64,000 nucleotides of DNA from Pseudophaeomoniella oleicola (GCA_003868215.1 QWDQ01000001.1:310001-374000), one strand, 5' to 3'; counted from the first letter of the stretch, positions 33,223 through 45,948 are shown. Notes: generated by a model not told the origin, from the sequence alone. Numbers and translations are program-made.

Positions 33223-36111
33223 CTACTGCTCATCGCTCACTTGGCTCAAGTCATCGGCCTCGTCAGGCATCACGACACTGTTCAAAAATTGGACCTGTTC
33301 ACAAATTCTTAGAGTCAGCCCTCACCAGCGCTATTTTAGCCTGTAATCCATGGTGCAGGGGGATGCTGTGCCTCATTGGAATCCCAAATCCACCCTCAGG
33401 ACAGCAGTCTCCTAATCCCCGCCAGTTGAGTGCAAGACTGCGCTACAGTTCGCCGTGGGCACACCAGAAAAGAGCGGTGACAGGTGATGTGCTCGAGGGG
33501 TTTCTTGTACTTACAAAGGGTACCATACACCGGATCAATCCCGCAATGTGTTCCAGTCCTTTAGCGCCCTTTACCTCTTCATCCTTAAGTTTTCGGGTCA
33601 TCTTGTAGCTTCGAAGCTTGAGCAGCTCGATGTTGGGATGGTCAGCGTCAAACCCCTGCTTATATATCAAATACATAGTCAGCGATCTTGCAAATAAATA
33701 CTGTGTCGAAAGATGAGGTGTCCTTCATGGAGATTGCGTGGACTTTCGTGGGGCATTGGTCTCATGGCTGGCGGCCCAGTGTAACATTCCAGTGCTCCGG
33801 GTAGAGATTAAAGTGCGGGAGCACCCCTCTCCTACATTCCAATACGAATCTTGTAAATTGAAAGCACAAAAACAGAAGCCGGCTTGACAATCACGACATC
33901 ACAGAAGCTTGCAGGCTGTCCCGTAGTCTATTGCGCCTACCATCACAACAGACACGTCTTTGCTATTGGATTAGCAGAGCGCGCCTGAGGACGACGAGCT
34001 GCCAAACCCCTCCCCACACAAGCGTGGTGCTCATGTCCAACGCCTGAGCGTAGCACTTAGACAAATACCGCGGAAACGGACGGGCGTCGCAGGAAAGCGT
34101 TCCGGCAACGATACATCGGTGTAATGTGCGCTTGGACCGATGGACATATGATACAGCAGTTCATATGACCTGCAACCTTTGTTGCGCCACCCCAAGATGA
34201 TGAGATCGTTGCCTTGGGCCTAGACCGATACAGGCCAATGCGTAGGTCTCAAGGCATTGTTCATGCAAACATTGAAGGAGAGGAAAGGAAGGTGTATTAA
34301 TGAAGTGCTCACCTTAGGCTTCGTCTTCAACGCGCTTCCAGAATTTTCAACACAAAATGCATCCACAGCCTTCTTTTCATCGTTCTTCGTCTCCCCAAGT
34401 ATGTCCTTCCTGATGCTAGGCAGCATTAAGATTCGTTTGAGCTCCTCGGGAGAACGATCAATTTCATGGCGCACGAGCGCAAGCGGTCCAGCATCAGGCG
34501 CCCACAGACCCGAGCCTAGAGACCCCGAAGAATCAGTACTTGACTTCGAGATTCGCTGTGCAATACATTGGACCAGTGATTATAGAAGTCTGTTTGAGAA
34601 GGGGCCCGCACGAAAGCAATACCAGGAAAACAGCAAGGTGACAAGGTGAAGACGTAATACAATGAACTTTTGCCGGATGTTGGAACCAAATAAGGCTACC
34701 AGTCTCTTCAACAGGTAGGTCCGGATGACATCGTTGCATAAAACGAACGAGTTCCAGTCCTGGATTGCAGGCCAAGCGGAACATGGTGCATCAAGGGTAG
34801 GTAGAAGAAAAAGTTACTCACCAACTAAGCTGTTGCCCGGAGTAATCTGGACATAGTAGTGGGCGTAGGGACCTTTTCTTCCCGTCCGAGACCTGGGTGA
34901 AGAGATTAGCCTTAGAATCGGTTCGTACATTGACGTCGGCAGAGGTCATTGCCTTGACGTGCACACATACCAAGCTGCAGAAAAATGTGGCTATAAGAGA
35001 TTAGCCAGAGACAGATAATACTACTGAATACTTAGGTACGAACGCACTTTATATGGCTATGAAGGTGGTCAGCATGTCTTAATATGTTGGAGAGATGATG
35101 CATACTGATTTGTCTGAAGAAAATCGCACGTCCCGGAAGATTCGAAAGACCTGTAGTATGATACGTTGGTCAGGGCTTCCAAGAGGTGATTTGATCATTG
35201 TTACCAGATCCTTTGGGGGTAGCTCAGGTACAGTATCGTCATACTCAATTATCTTCTCTGTGAGAGATTCAACGAAAGTATCCCAGTCATTTTTTGATGC
35301 TTTGTAATCGGCTTCATGCACTAAGACGGTAATATTGTCAGCAAAAGACAGTCCTTGTTAACCGAAATACTCGATGAGGTCGGCGGTGCCATCCTCCAAG
35401 ACCATAACATAAAGCACACTTACTCTTGAACCATTCCCGGTCATTGTTCGCCTTCAAGTCTCCCAAGAAAGCAAAGGTATTCGGATGTATCCTATCATTG
35501 GCGTATTTGATACCTCCATCACCCCTTGGCTTAGGCTTTTCGATAAAGACCTGCTTTCCGGGACCCAGTCCTACTTTGACACCTTCTCGCCAAAGTTCTT
35601 TATCCTTCCCCACTGCCACGACCGCAACATCTTTGCCTTTGCGACTTGAAGGCTCTCTCCCAGATCTCCCTTTCTTCCTGCCATCGAGAGAACTCTCGGA
35701 AAGGTCATCGTCGTCGTCGCCTGATGCTGCAGACGGGGAGAGTAGTCCCGCAGAGTCACTTTGCTCGTAGGCCGACTCCCTGTCCTCCGAGGCTGTATCC
35801 TCTGATGACGCCTCTGTAGCTTCGGGTAACTCAAAATACTGCGATTCCTTTTTTCTTTCTTTTACCTCTTTTACCTCCTCCGCTCGTGAGGGCCCCAGCT
35901 TCAGGCTCGCGTAAGTCATTGTAGTCTTCGAGCCAGGGGTGGCCGAGCTGGGTCTTGGCCTTTTCGAAGTCCTTGAAACCGGCGTTGATTGATCCGGGGT
36001 GCTTTTAGCGGAGAGCTGCCTCTTATGGTTTGTTTTAGCTTTTGATGCCGACCCATTTTCGTTGTCTATGGTCGAGACAGCTGATTTTCGAGTTGAGCGC
36101 CGGGGTGGCAT
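33223..36111 (-). CDS. DUF2461 (TIGR02453) family protein, nine exons with a 9-nt micro-exon
   Basis: This gene encodes 454 residues of a widespread fungal and bacterial family with no firm function. Exons are 36111-35424, 35320-35205, 35150-35106, 35056-35048, 34990-34971, 34892-34822, 34515-34313, 33655-33515 and 33294-33223. All junctions are GT-AG and in frame. Residues 1-200 are disordered, Ser/Lys/Asp-rich and likely nuclear (MPPRRSTRKSA, KRPRPSS). The domain starts near 207 with HPNTFAFLGDLKANNDREWF and continues with DTFVESLTEKI, FRIFRDVRFSSDKS, PYK, PHFSAAW, SRTGRKGPYAHYYVQITPG, GLWAPDAGPLALVRHEID and KTKPKGFDADHPNIELLKLR. The 9-nt exon encodes exactly the PYK of the family motif. 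Introns of 103, 306, 657 and 220 nt are long for this window. The protein ends SVVMPDEADD...DEQ. It is divergent from the alpha-amylase gene. Confidence 0.92.
35048..35056 (-). other. 9-nt micro-exon (codons for Pro-Tyr-Lys) in the DUF2461 gene
   Basis: CCATATAAA is bounded by TTCATAG on the 5' side and GTGCGT on the 3' side, with introns of 49 and 57 nt around it. Inclusion restores the family motif (RFSSDKS-PYK-PHFSAAW) and leaves both neighbouring junctions in phase 0. Confidence 0.88.
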
Positions 36112-37443
36112 GTCGAGAAATATATCCAAACAATAGCAGTAAAGCAAAGTCAGAGATAGCAATCTGTTTAGCTGCCTAGGTACAGTAGATATGACACAAA
36201 AGTCCGAGTCGTTGTAGCCACCGTTACGTCAAGAACAGATCAAACAGCAAGCACACTTATTTGGAATATTTAATCCTATTGAACTTGAGTGTATCTTGTG
36301 AGCGGACAATACAATCCAAGTACCGCAATAATGATTCCGTGGGCGCGTTCCAGGCGCGTGAGGTCCTTGACATCATGGTTGCGGCCCGGACTTTCGGTGC
36401 CCTTCGCCTTAAATTTCAGCCGCCATGACTAAGATAAGTAAGGTAAATACCTAGGTGCTTACTATTTGATACGCAGCTTCATTAGGCTGAATATCTCAGG
36501 GTCAAGCTTGGCGCGATCCTTCGCTAACAACTTCAATCAGGACGACATCATGGAAGCAAGCGAAATAGACGTGTGCTTAAGAGAAATGTAGGTACTATCT
36601 TAAGTAGGACCATGTATCAGAGCCAGATAAGATAGGGATCTGGTGAGTTCACACAGTAAATACATATTGTACTGTGGTGAACCTCATGCTAGCAAACGCT
36701 ATAGGATATATACATATACATATATTGGATCCATACACAAAATACAGGGCGGCACATCAATCGAAGCATTTCTAGTCGAGAGAAATGGTAATATGGCAAA
36801 GATTGAACCGGTATCACTCACTTTTGAGCGTTTCACTTCTCGGGTTTGCTTGATGGGCAGTAAGTATAGGCAAAGATACGATATCCGTTGGAAGGCAATA
36901 TGGATGGGAAGAATTTTCAACGTTCATAATCATACCATGTGGTCTTTATCTATGAAGAGGACGTGCATCATGTCTGCCAGTGTATTGACTAAGTAGGGCA
37001 AGGCAAGACATATAAATAACAGGATGATATTGTCTTGGGCTTCAAACATCGAGAAGAATTGTATTGTGATGCATGGAACATAAGATATCTAAGGTTGGCG
37101 AGAATAGCCGAGGGTGAAATGGTGGGACACAAGTGCCAATTGGGATTGGAATGTTGCCCGCGCTTATCCGTCAAGAGGTCTGGCAATAGCCGCAAAGCTT
37201 CGCTTTAGTTGCGCTGTTCATAGTGATAGATACATCTGTGCAAGATGTCTCATCTCATAGATCCAAGTTAGTAATGATGATTGCTGACGATGAGAGAGTT
37301 CCACTATTGTCAATATTGCTCGAGGATGCCGGCTCGGGCGCCGGAGTCAGTTGGGGTTGTGAAGCTTTTACCTCTCGTCAGCCGAATTACGATGTCGCCA
37401 GCTATCCTCAGCAGCTACTATTCGACATCAGCAATGCCCCATC
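36112..37443. promoter_or_regulatory. 1.3-kb divergent promoter region DUF2461 gene / alpha-amylase
   Basis: This region lies between two divergent start codons. A plus-strand frame at 36643-36996 encodes 117 residues without motif or repeats; I do not call it. No other gene is seen. Confidence 0.5.
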
Positions 37444-39243
37444 ATGAATGAATTTCTGCGCGACTTTAGAGTCGCCATGCACCGTTCGTTCTCGCCTTCG
37501 CCGTCACCGGCACCCTCGTCCATGATGCCCAGACCGTACACCATCCGGGATGACGAACCATGTCCGGAGAACAAGACGATGTTCGAAGCCTTCGAATGGT
37601 ACTGTCCTGTTGATCATAAGCACTGGCAACGGCTCCGAGATGCTGCGCCTAGTTTGGCTGCAATGGGAATTGATAATATCTGGATACCACCCGGCTGCAA
37701 GGCGGGGTGGCATGGCAGCAACGGTTACGATATCTATGACCTGTACGACTTGGGTGAATTCGATCAGAAGGGGTCTCGGTATACGAAGTGGGGGACCAAA
37801 GAGGAGTTGCTTGATATGGTCAAGACCTGCAACATCCACGGGATTGGGATATACTGGGACACGGTTCTGAACCATAAGGCAGCCGCAGATTATTCAGAAC
37901 CAGTAACGGCAGTCAAAGTAGATCCAAAAGGTATATGAAGCCAATTACCGAACGACTCTGCCCAAGCTGATTGCGTTCCGCTACCAGACCGAACTAAAGA
38001 GATAGGGAAGCCAGAGCTGATAGAGGCTTGGACTGGCTTCGAGTTCAAGGGCCGTAATGGGGCATACAGTCCTATGAGATGGAACAAAGACCATTTCACC
38101 GGCACTGACTATGATCATAATACTAAAACGAACGGTGTATGGAAATTTCTGGGTCGAAACAAACCCGGGTGGGCTCTAGATGTCGATGAAGAGCTAGGAA
38201 ACTATGATTATCTGTATCAAGCCCAGCTTCAACTGGACGTCTATGATGCTAATCTGCTCTATGTAGGATGTTCGCCGATATCGATCACTCTCATCCAGAA
38301 GTCCGTCAGGATATCTTCTACTGGGTGCAATGGCTTGGCAGTCAGGTAAGTCTGGCTGGTCTTCGTCTTGATGCGATCAAGCACTTCTCTGGCCGGTTTG
38401 TGCGAGACTTTGTCATGCATGTTGACCGCACCATTGGCCGGGATTGGTTCATAGTGGGAGAATACTGGCGGCAAGATACCGAGGTTCTCGCCGGTTACAT
38501 CGAGTACCTGAACCATAGAATCTCGTTGTTCGACGTCAAACTTGTTTCCAACTTTTCACGGCTTTCGATGGCGAGAAAGGCCGATTTGAGAACCGTCTTT
38601 GAAGGCACTCTTGCTGTGTGCAAACCTGCTAATGCTGTTGTATGTGCTACGTCCGTTGTCGTGGAATTTCTTTTCTAACGGCACCCAGACTTTCGTTGCA
38701 AATCACGATACTCAGGATAGACAATCTCTGGAGACCCCTGTCCTCCCTTACTTCGTCCCTATGGCATATTCACTCATCCTTTTCCATGCCAATTCCGGTC
38801 ATCCTTGCGTCTTTTACGGGGATCTTTATGGCAGCCCCGGTCACTCACCGAAACAAGACTTCTCCAACTTCGTGGCGCCATCCTGTGGAGGGAATCTACC
38901 AAGGATGGTACTTGCTCGTAAACTTTATGCATATGGCACCCAGTTCGACTACTTCGACCAACCTCACTGCATTGGGTTTACAAGACTTGGACATCCAAGT
39001 CACTCCGGCGGTGCTGGTCTAGCCGTCGTCATGACTAACAGATCGAAGTACGCATATAAACGCATGAATGTTGGTAAGCAGCATGCAGGCGAAAGGTGGA
39101 CCGATATCTTAAAGTGGGCTTGGGGTGAGGTGATCATCGATCAATTTGGCTGGGGTACCTTCCCCGTGGGTCCAAAGAGCGTCAGCATCTGGGTCAACTC
39201 GGTTGCTCATGGAAGACAGTACTTGGATGAGTTTATTTTGTAA
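37444..39243 (+). CDS. intracellular alpha-amylase, GH13 subfamily 5-like
   Basis: This enzyme hydrolyses alpha-1,4-glucan. Fungal GH13_5 enzymes without signal peptides act in the cytosol, and Histoplasma AMY1 of this group is needed for wall alpha-1,3-glucan. Exons are 37444-37930, 37988-38213, 38267-38639 and 38689-39243; introns are 49-57 nt; the product is 546 residues. All four GH13 motifs are present: DTVLNH (from residue 139), GLRLDAIKH with nucleophile D273, FIVGEYW with acid/base E303, and FVANHD with D369. Other markers are TMFEAFEWYCP, WIPPGCKAG, GYDIYDLYDLGEFDQKG and KWGTKEEL. There is no signal peptide. The start could be the ATG at 37444 or one of the later in-frame ATGs before the conserved MPRPYTIRDDEPC. 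The second donor (GTATCA) is weak but restores YL-MFADIDHSHPEVR. Confidence 0.93.
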
Positions 39244-40029
39244 GTCCGCTCGACTGGCCTCCATATTGAGTGTACATGGGTATGAAGGACGCCTGACTGA
39301 TTGGTTTCGCAGTGACGATGATATATATGGATTATCCAGGGAGCAGCCGCCAACGAAAAATGAGATGCCTATTGTCTGAAGTCACTCGGCATGAACAGAA
39401 TCCTGGGATCAGGCCTAGATGGTTGAATTCTGTGGCGCAGGGAACGCAAACACGTGTGCAGGCATTCTCTCTTCGAGTGATCAAGCAGCGGACAAAGATG
39501 AAAGTATCCAACATATCAACTCAATTGTTTTCGTGCCTTGCATATTAGCCTTAAGACACCCCCTAGCATGTCTGTCTATTATAGTTAGATTTCTCAACAC
39601 ATCCCTCGTCTCGACTTGTCTACACACGTCAAGCCGCTAGCAGAGAGCTCCGTTATGATGCTTTGATACCACATATTAAAGGGGTACTCAATGAGAAGCG
39701 ATTATCGTCAATTGGGTGGATGATAGGATATACCGACGTTTGGCAATCCTGTGCGGCCCTCGGTATGATCGAAAGGAGGAGGACTGCGGAATATCATAAC
39801 GGAATATCCCCACAGTGGGTTAGAGTTTTCGTCGTATCGATAAGATCCAGAAGCGCGCAACAATAATATTTTCATGCTGCGCTTCAATCTTTTGAGCCTG
39901 CAAATACAGGAATCATAAACTCCTAACCAGACACCATTACGCTGGTCGATGTTTCAACTTGGTTTTCACGATTAGAGGGGAAAACCGCAACATACCATTG
40001 CGAGTGGCGGGCTCCGTAGCACCGTTACT
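39244..40029. promoter_or_regulatory. spacer and promoter upstream of DBP10
   Basis: This 786-bp stretch runs from the amylase stop to the DBP10 start. Short frames only; nothing recognised. Confidence 0.5.
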
Positions 40030-42735
40030 ATGCCTCACCGACATGCTAGCCCAACGCCGTCTATGAATGATTATGATATATCCGATGCCCTATTCACCGG
40101 CCGTGACGACCTCGACAATGAAGCGCAAACCTCAGGGCCGGACAATGGCGATGGGAGACTACAGGAAGATCTCGATCTTTTAGGAGGTACCTCTGACGAC
40201 GATGAAGCTATCATTGCTGCGTCTCAAGCAGCCTCGAACCGGAAAGCTTCCAATGTGAAAGGTCGGAGCGTGAAGAAGGGGGGAGGCTTCCAGGCCATGG
40301 GGCTCAATGGAAATCTTCTCAAAGCCATCACCAGGAAAGGCTTTTCGGTGCCAACACCAATTCAGAGGAGGACGATTCCACTTTTACTCCAAGATAAGGA
40401 TGTGGTAGGCATGGCTAGGACAGGCTCTGGCAAGACTGCCGCATTTGTTATACCCATGCTTGAAAAATTGAAGGCACATAGTACAAAAGTTGGGGCTAGA
40501 GCTCTGATTATGTCACCGTCGAGAGAGCTTGCCCTGCAGACCCTACAAGTTGTCAAAGAGCTTGGGCGAGGCACTGATCTGAAATGTGTCTTACTCGTCG
40601 GCGGAGATAGCCTTGAAGAGCAGTTTGCTGCGATGACTGGAAATCCGGATGTTATTATTGCTACACCCGGTCGCTTTCTGCATTTGAAGGTCGAGATGAG
40701 CCTTGACCTCTCGAGTATTCGATATGTGGTATTCGATGAAGCTGACCGGCTCTTCGAGATGGGGTTCGCAGCACAGCTTACTGAGATACTACACGCCCTC
40801 CCAGCGGCTAGGCAAACGCTCTTATTTTCTGCAACTTTGCCTAAGTCGTTGGTGGAGTTCGCCCGGGCTGGTCTTCAGGATCCTGTACTCATCCGTCTAG
40901 ATGCAGAGAGTAAGATGTCGCCAGATCTTCAAAACGCTTATTTCACTGTCAAATCTTCTGAAAAGGAAGGAGCCTTGCTTCATGTTCTGCAAAATGTTAT
41001 CCAATTACCCCCAAAGCCTGAGGGTGCTACGGACGATGACGAAGGAGAAGTAAAAGCAACCAAAAAGAGAAAACGTGGGAATGATCATACAACTGGGCTC
41101 GCCCAAGGCCCAAGTCCCGATTCCACCATTGTCTTTGCTGCCACGAAACATCACGTCGAATATCTCGCTCATCTACTTCGCTTAGCAGGATACGCTGTAT
41201 CCTATGTCTACGGTTCGCTCGACCAGACTGCCCGGAAAATACAGGTGCACCGGTTCCGTACCGGCCGGAGCAACGTCCTGGTAGTCACCGATGTTGCGGC
41301 TCGTGGTATCGACATACCTGTTCTTGCCAACGTCGTCAATTATGATTTTCCTTCTCAGCCGAAGATTTTCGTACATCGTGTGGGGCGAACTGCACGTGCT
41401 GGTCAGAAGGGATGGAGTTACAGTCTCATCACAGACACTGATGCTCCCTATTTACTCGATCTGCAACTTTTCCTTGGGAAGAGATTGATTGTTGGAAGAC
41501 AAGAGAAGGACAAGTTGAGCTTCTCCCAAGATGTCATCATTGGGGCTTTGTCACGAGATCAAATGGCGAATCACTGTGAATGGGTCACCAAGAATTTGGA
41601 GGATGACACTGACCTGTGGTCACTGCGGTCTGTTGCCATGAAAGGCGAGAAGCAATACTTGCGTACGCGAAATTCTGCTTCTAGCGAAAGCGCAAAACGT
41701 GCGAAGAATCTGGTATCAGCGGACTCATGGAGCGAGTTGAATCCTCTTTTCAACGGAGATACCGACAACATGGAAGTTGAACGTGAGAAAATGTTGGCTA
41801 TCGTGGGCGGATTCAGGCCTCAGGAGTCAATCTTTGAGATTGGCGGGAGACGGGGAGGGAAAAAGGGAACCGATGAGGCAATGGATGCTATCAAGAGGGT
41901 GCGCACGACTCTTGACCAAAAGAAACAGAAGAGTCAAATGAGAATGCAGGACAAGGAGACTGGAACGAATGGTGCCGATGACGAACAAGACAGTGAAATT
42001 GATGCGCTCCCTGATGATATGTCAATGGCATCCGACTCAGAGCTGGAAGTGACATTTTCAGATCCGAAAGCGTCGAAAGCGAAGACAGCAGGATCGTCTC
42101 TGGACCCTAATGTGTTCCGCGATACCGAAAATTTCATGTCATACACACCTGTCAATGCCAATCTTGAAGAAGACCGTGCTTATGGGGTTCATTCGGGATC
42201 GAACGCTAATTTTACTCAAGCAGCCAGGGGAGCCCAAATGGATCTGGCTCTTGACGAGGCATCCAAAACCTTTGGAGAGAACCGAGCGATCATGAGGTGG
42301 GATAAAAGACACAAGAAGTATGTCTCACGACAAAATGATGACGATGGGTCCAAAGGCACTCGACTGGTGCGCGGTGAGTCCGGCGCCAAGATCGCAGCAA
42401 GCTTTCGAAGCGGACGTTTTGATGCCTGGAAGAAAGCGCATAAACTACGCTTACCGAAAGTGGGAGAAATGGAAGCTAAAACCGCGGTTGTGGGAGGCCC
42501 TCGCCCGGAGAAGCAGTACAGACATCGGAAGATGCAGGCGCCAAAGCCCGCCGACAAATATCGCGGTGACTATGAAAAGCATCTAGAGAAGGTCAAGGCG
42601 GCCAGAGAGAGGACGGCAGGGGTAGCAGGGAAGAACGAGATACGCTCTGTCGATGATATACGTAAGGACAGAAAGATGAAGGAGAAGCGCCGAGACAAGA
42701 ATGCTCGACCTTCAAAGAGAAGCAACACACGGTAA
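40030..42735 (+). CDS. DBP10: ATP-dependent RNA helicase DBP10 (DEAD box)
   Basis: Dbp10 is a nucleolar DEAD-box helicase that remodels pre-60S ribosomal particles. This uninterrupted 901-residue frame is the usual length for filamentous fungi. It has an acidic N-terminus, a Q-motif ([15 protein letters not shown], about 97-111), motif I ARTGSGKT (128-135), [16 protein letters not shown] in [14 protein letters not shown] (about 236), [13 protein letters not shown] and [11 protein letters not shown] (about 445-455). An insert between helicase lobes is charged and contains KKRKRG. The long C-terminal region carries the DBP10CT domain, with [26 protein letters not shown] and [24 protein letters not shown], and ends in a basic [18 protein letters not shown] tail typical of nucleolar proteins. 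No intron is needed. Identity is certain. Confidence 0.97.
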   Translation: MPHRHASPTPSMNDYDISDALFTGRDDLDNEAQTSGPDNGDGRLQEDLDLLGGTSDDDEAIIAASQAASNRKASNVKGRSVKKGGGFQAMGLNGNLLKAITRKGFSVPTPIQRRTIPLLLQDKDVVGMARTGSGKTAAFVIPMLEKLKAHSTKVGARALIMSPSRELALQTLQVVKELGRGTDLKCVLLVGGDSLEEQFAAMTGNPDVIIATPGRFLHLKVEMSLDLSSIRYVVFDEADRLFEMGFAAQLTEILHALPAARQTLLFSATLPKSLVEFARAGLQDPVLIRLDAESKMSPDLQNAYFTVKSSEKEGALLHVLQNVIQLPPKPEGATDDDEGEVKATKKRKRGNDHTTGLAQGPSPDSTIVFAATKHHVEYLAHLLRLAGYAVSYVYGSLDQTARKIQVHRFRTGRSNVLVVTDVAARGIDIPVLANVVNYDFPSQPKIFVHRVGRTARAGQKGWSYSLITDTDAPYLLDLQLFLGKRLIVGRQEKDKLSFSQDVIIGALSRDQMANHCEWVTKNLEDDTDLWSLRSVAMKGEKQYLRTRNSASSESAKRAKNLVSADSWSELNPLFNGDTDNMEVEREKMLAIVGGFRPQESIFEIGGRRGGKKGTDEAMDAIKRVRTTLDQKKQKSQMRMQDKETGTNGADDEQDSEIDALPDDMSMASDSELEVTFSDPKASKAKTAGSSLDPNVFRDTENFMSYTPVNANLEEDRAYGVHSGSNANFTQAARGAQMDLALDEASKTFGENRAIMRWDKRHKKYVSRQNDDDGSKGTRLVRGESGAKIAASFRSGRFDAWKKAHKLRLPKVGEMEAKTAVVGGPRPEKQYRHRKMQAPKPADKYRGDYEKHLEKVKAARERTAGVAGKNEIRSVDDIRKDRKMKEKRRDKNARPSKRSNTR

Positions 42736-44702
42736 AGGGCCATTCTGATTTTCTTGCTACACAGGGAGTCATCGCCTTCTGTCATCCGGTGGACGACGGT
42801 TCTACCTGGACAAGGTACGCCCTGGTCCGCGAACTGGCCATACTACATACTACGATAAGTACATACCTACCTTAGTACATAGTAGATTATATTACGATCA
42901 TAAAGCGATAAAGTAGTCAACGGGCACGCTCCTTCAGAGAGGCTACTGCGTGGTACTGGCTCGCTGGATGTTCGAGCGTCTCGGCGGGTCGCTTATATCT
43001 CGGTGATGATGCTCCTATTGAGTTGCAATATGTATCGTATTCCTGACTAAGTTGTGGTACAGTAATTGGAGGCTGGTCGTTAGGCTCTCCCGCTACGGAA
43101 CGGCTACGGGTCGAAGATGAGATTAGTGTTCTATCTTTCCTTTTTCCAAGTCAGAACAACACCGAGCCATCTGGGTTGATCGACCCGTTGTACTACGTAA
43201 GTACGCTTGGTCGGAAACATGCGAATAACCATTGGGTTTACATTTGAAAACAAAAGCGAAGAGAGCACGAGTGAAAGAAACAAGAACCTTGAAGTAGGTA
43301 GACTCCTGAAGAACAGAAAAGAAATAAAGTAGGTAGGTATGAATCAAACGGCTGCCGAGCGACCCGATTCCTACTCTCCAGCCGGTGGATCTTTCACAAT
43401 CATCGACGAGTCGATTCCACAATTTGGCTTCGCACGACTGATGACTCGCCGCCGAGGCCGATAGTTTTACCGACTACAATAGAGTTGATGCAGCCTTACC
43501 CTGACAACCCGGTGAGGGCAGGATGCAGCAATCTCATTTGTAGATTGCCCTTGAGACGAATGGTCACAAGGGAGAAGAGAGCCGCTCGTTTACTGAATGG
43601 TTGCTGATCATTTACGTTAGTGCGTAACGGTCCTTGCAATGGTGGTTGTTGATTCCGGTGCTTTCCATCCCCCTGTTTGGTGGAGGCGTACGATATGCTT
43701 CATTTCATGCACAGGAGATGGCGAGCCAGCTATGGAAATGCGCCAATCTTGTATCAGTGCCGAACACTGGACTTGAAGGAAGTTCAAGAGAGAGAGAGGA
43801 GGGGGGGGGGGAGATCCTCACGGCCATCGGAGTATATAAAGCGACTTTCAAGAAAGAGGAAGAAAACAGAGGAACCTTGCAGTAGGTAGGTGGTGCACCT
43901 GTTGACCTCAGAGTTTGGCCTCTTCCGTCGTCAATCGGCCTTCACACGGGCAATGCTTGAACCTTGATATGGTGACTAAGAGGAACGGGTTGAATGGAGA
44001 GGAATAATTTTCCATGGGAGGATGCTATCTCCTGAGCGTTTCCCATTCGATCGATTATGGAGTCATTCATTTTCTGCAGTCTCCTTCATCTCTCGAATCC
44101 TTGACGTCCTCACTTCAACAAGCATCTACCGACCCACCAACGGTCTCCGCTGACCGAAGACGACCGCTCGTCTGTTCCTTTTTCCTCCTTCGGTCTTTTC
44201 TCATTTGGGATATTCTGCTGAATAGATCGTAAGGACAGTTACATGCGTGCGTCGGGGATACTGTCCATCACAATACTTATTACCTTAACAAAACCGTCAC
44301 TTTCTACCAATGCCGGGTCTTCCGAGCCATATATACTTATATCTTTCCCATCTCCTTTCTGTCATTTTGCGATGTTCGGTACTCTCCTCTCCTTCTCTCT
44401 TGTCATCTCATACTGTTCATAACCAGAATACAGAGTTCACGGACTCTGAGCGTTGACCCTAAGCTCGCGATTGTACCAAAAGGTCACTTCCCCTTCTCAA
44501 GAACACGCCGACTCTGCGTGCTGTACGCCTCTGACAAATCGTCATCTGCCCTGTGCACGGCTGGCCCTGTTGAACACCGCGAATCCAGTGATATCGATCT
44601 CAGGGACAGACCCGTGTTACCTTTACTGGTCGGTTCTGCTGTATGGCATTATATCAATAGCCACTCGAAGCATTGACTCGTTGGAGATATACACCGAACA
44701 CC
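42736..44702. other. 2-kb spacer upstream of the small SPT-like gene
   Basis: This spacer lies between DBP10 and the next gene. It has TACTACATACTACG-type and TACCTACC units near 42841-42875, a partial TACTACGTAA at 43191, TAGGTAGGTA near 43331, and a purine tract with an 11-G run near 43788-43812. Pyrimidine-rich DNA from 44060 to 44420 may be the promoter and leader. No coding signal is recognised. Confidence 0.5.
43788..43812. repeat. GA-repeat and poly-G tract
   Basis: AGAGAGAGAG is followed by about eleven consecutive G residues, in non-coding DNA. Confidence 0.75.
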
Positions 44703-45173
44703 ATGGATACCAGAATGTATGCAGTTGAGCCGTTTCCCTCCTATACCGAAGCGCCACCCAACCCGCAAATGAACACCCCATTCAGCGGCTATCCGCTTCT
44801 TCCAGGCTCTTCATTAGATCGCTCAAGTCGCAACTCGTCGGTCTTCACACGCATGGCGGACACACTTCGACTACGCTACTACCAGTACGAAGTCACATTT
44901 GGCCTATATGTGATGTCCCCTGGCGAAAAACTCGTGTTGAATGCGTTTATCATCTCAATTTTGGCGTTGTTATCATGGGGTATTTACTCTGGTCTCCAAC
45001 CGTTCATTGTACAGACCTTCTGCCGCTTGCTTTATTATACCACCGGGTCGTTGGAGGGCAAGGAGGAACTGTGCAACAAGGTAGCCCAGGTTGGACATAA
45101 CTGTATACGGGGCACAGGGGACAATCTCTACGGCAATATTAGCACCGAAACCACTTCACTGTTTGCACTTTAA
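44703..45173 (+). CDS. putative serine palmitoyltransferase small activating subunit (ssSPT-like)
   Basis: This single-exon gene encodes 156 residues. A central segment (about 55-105) begins YYQYEVTFGLYVMSPGEK and continues into a hydrophobic helix (LNAFIISILALLSWGIYSGL) and QPFIVQ. This matches the layout of small SPT subunits: a short amphipathic YxQY...LYxxxPxE motif followed by one membrane helix. Such subunits bind the LCB1/LCB2 heterodimer in the ER and raise sphingoid-base synthesis. The N-terminal 50 residues are Pro/Ser-rich. The 55-residue tail after the helix is longer than in animal ssSPTs and has no motif. The ATG at 44703 is chosen because upstream in-frame residues look like leader sequence. 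The family call rests on my memory of the motif, so confidence is moderate. Confidence 0.72.
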   Translation: MDTRMYAVEPFPSYTEAPPNPQMNTPFSGYPLLPGSSLDRSSRNSSVFTRMADTLRLRYYQYEVTFGLYVMSPGEKLVLNAFIISILALLSWGIYSGLQPFIVQTFCRLLYYTTGSLEGKEELCNKVAQVGHNCIRGTGDNLYGNISTETTSLFAL

Positions 45174-45948
45174 AGACCGGTAGCGACATCCACCTGTGCC
45201 GACCCTCTTGTTCAACGCGGTGGTCGAGTAGACGAACCCCGTGTGGCAGCAAGCATAATGATGCCTTGGTTTACTATGTTTACGATGCTACGACTGTGTG
45301 AATGTTGGTCTCCCTGTTGTTTAGGCAGGACCTGAACGACTGAACGATCGCAAATTTTGCGAATACCACAGAGGGCATCTTTGCTTCTTCACGAAAATTA
45401 CGACTGAGATCAAGATACTAAGAGCTTTTCCCAAGGCGGAGGGGGCCATTTCAATCACTTTACGAGTAGGAAAGAGGTCACCTGAGATACGATCTACTGG
45501 GGTAGATGCTGATAATACTAATAATACATTCTATCACTCGATATCCGGAGATAAAGATCAGATGCCTGTGCCGAGACCAACTGCTTGTTCTGCGAAGCAG
45601 TGTTATGAAATATGTACTGCATCAGCAGAGTTTGCATTGACGATAGTCGTTGTCATTGACCTCACCTCTATCCTTTATATCTCAGACTGTCGACATACTG
45701 ACATGCTGACGGGAGTAGTTCGTAGAAGTCTGTTGTACTGGCTCATGGACGGCGCCTATCCGCAGGACAAGGCAAGCGAGGTTTCAATCCCTGAAGTTAT
45801 GCTAATTAATTACTGTGGCTCTTCCCGTCCTATCATTAACTGATGATCATCCCGTGCAAAAAGCCCGTCGCGGCAAAATGTAAATCAAGAATGGCGATCA
45901 GAGCAGGAACGAAAGGTAAAGTGGAGTCTAGTTTCAGATTTTGGTATG

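Noticed and set aside
34533-34784. 83-residue minus-strand frame inside the DUF2461 gene
   Set aside because: It falls wholly within the 306-nt intron; flanking exons join without it and the family sequence has no such insert.
36643-36996. 117-residue plus-strand frame in the DUF2461/amylase promoter
   Set aside because: No motif, no conserved composition, and it sits in a divergent promoter region.
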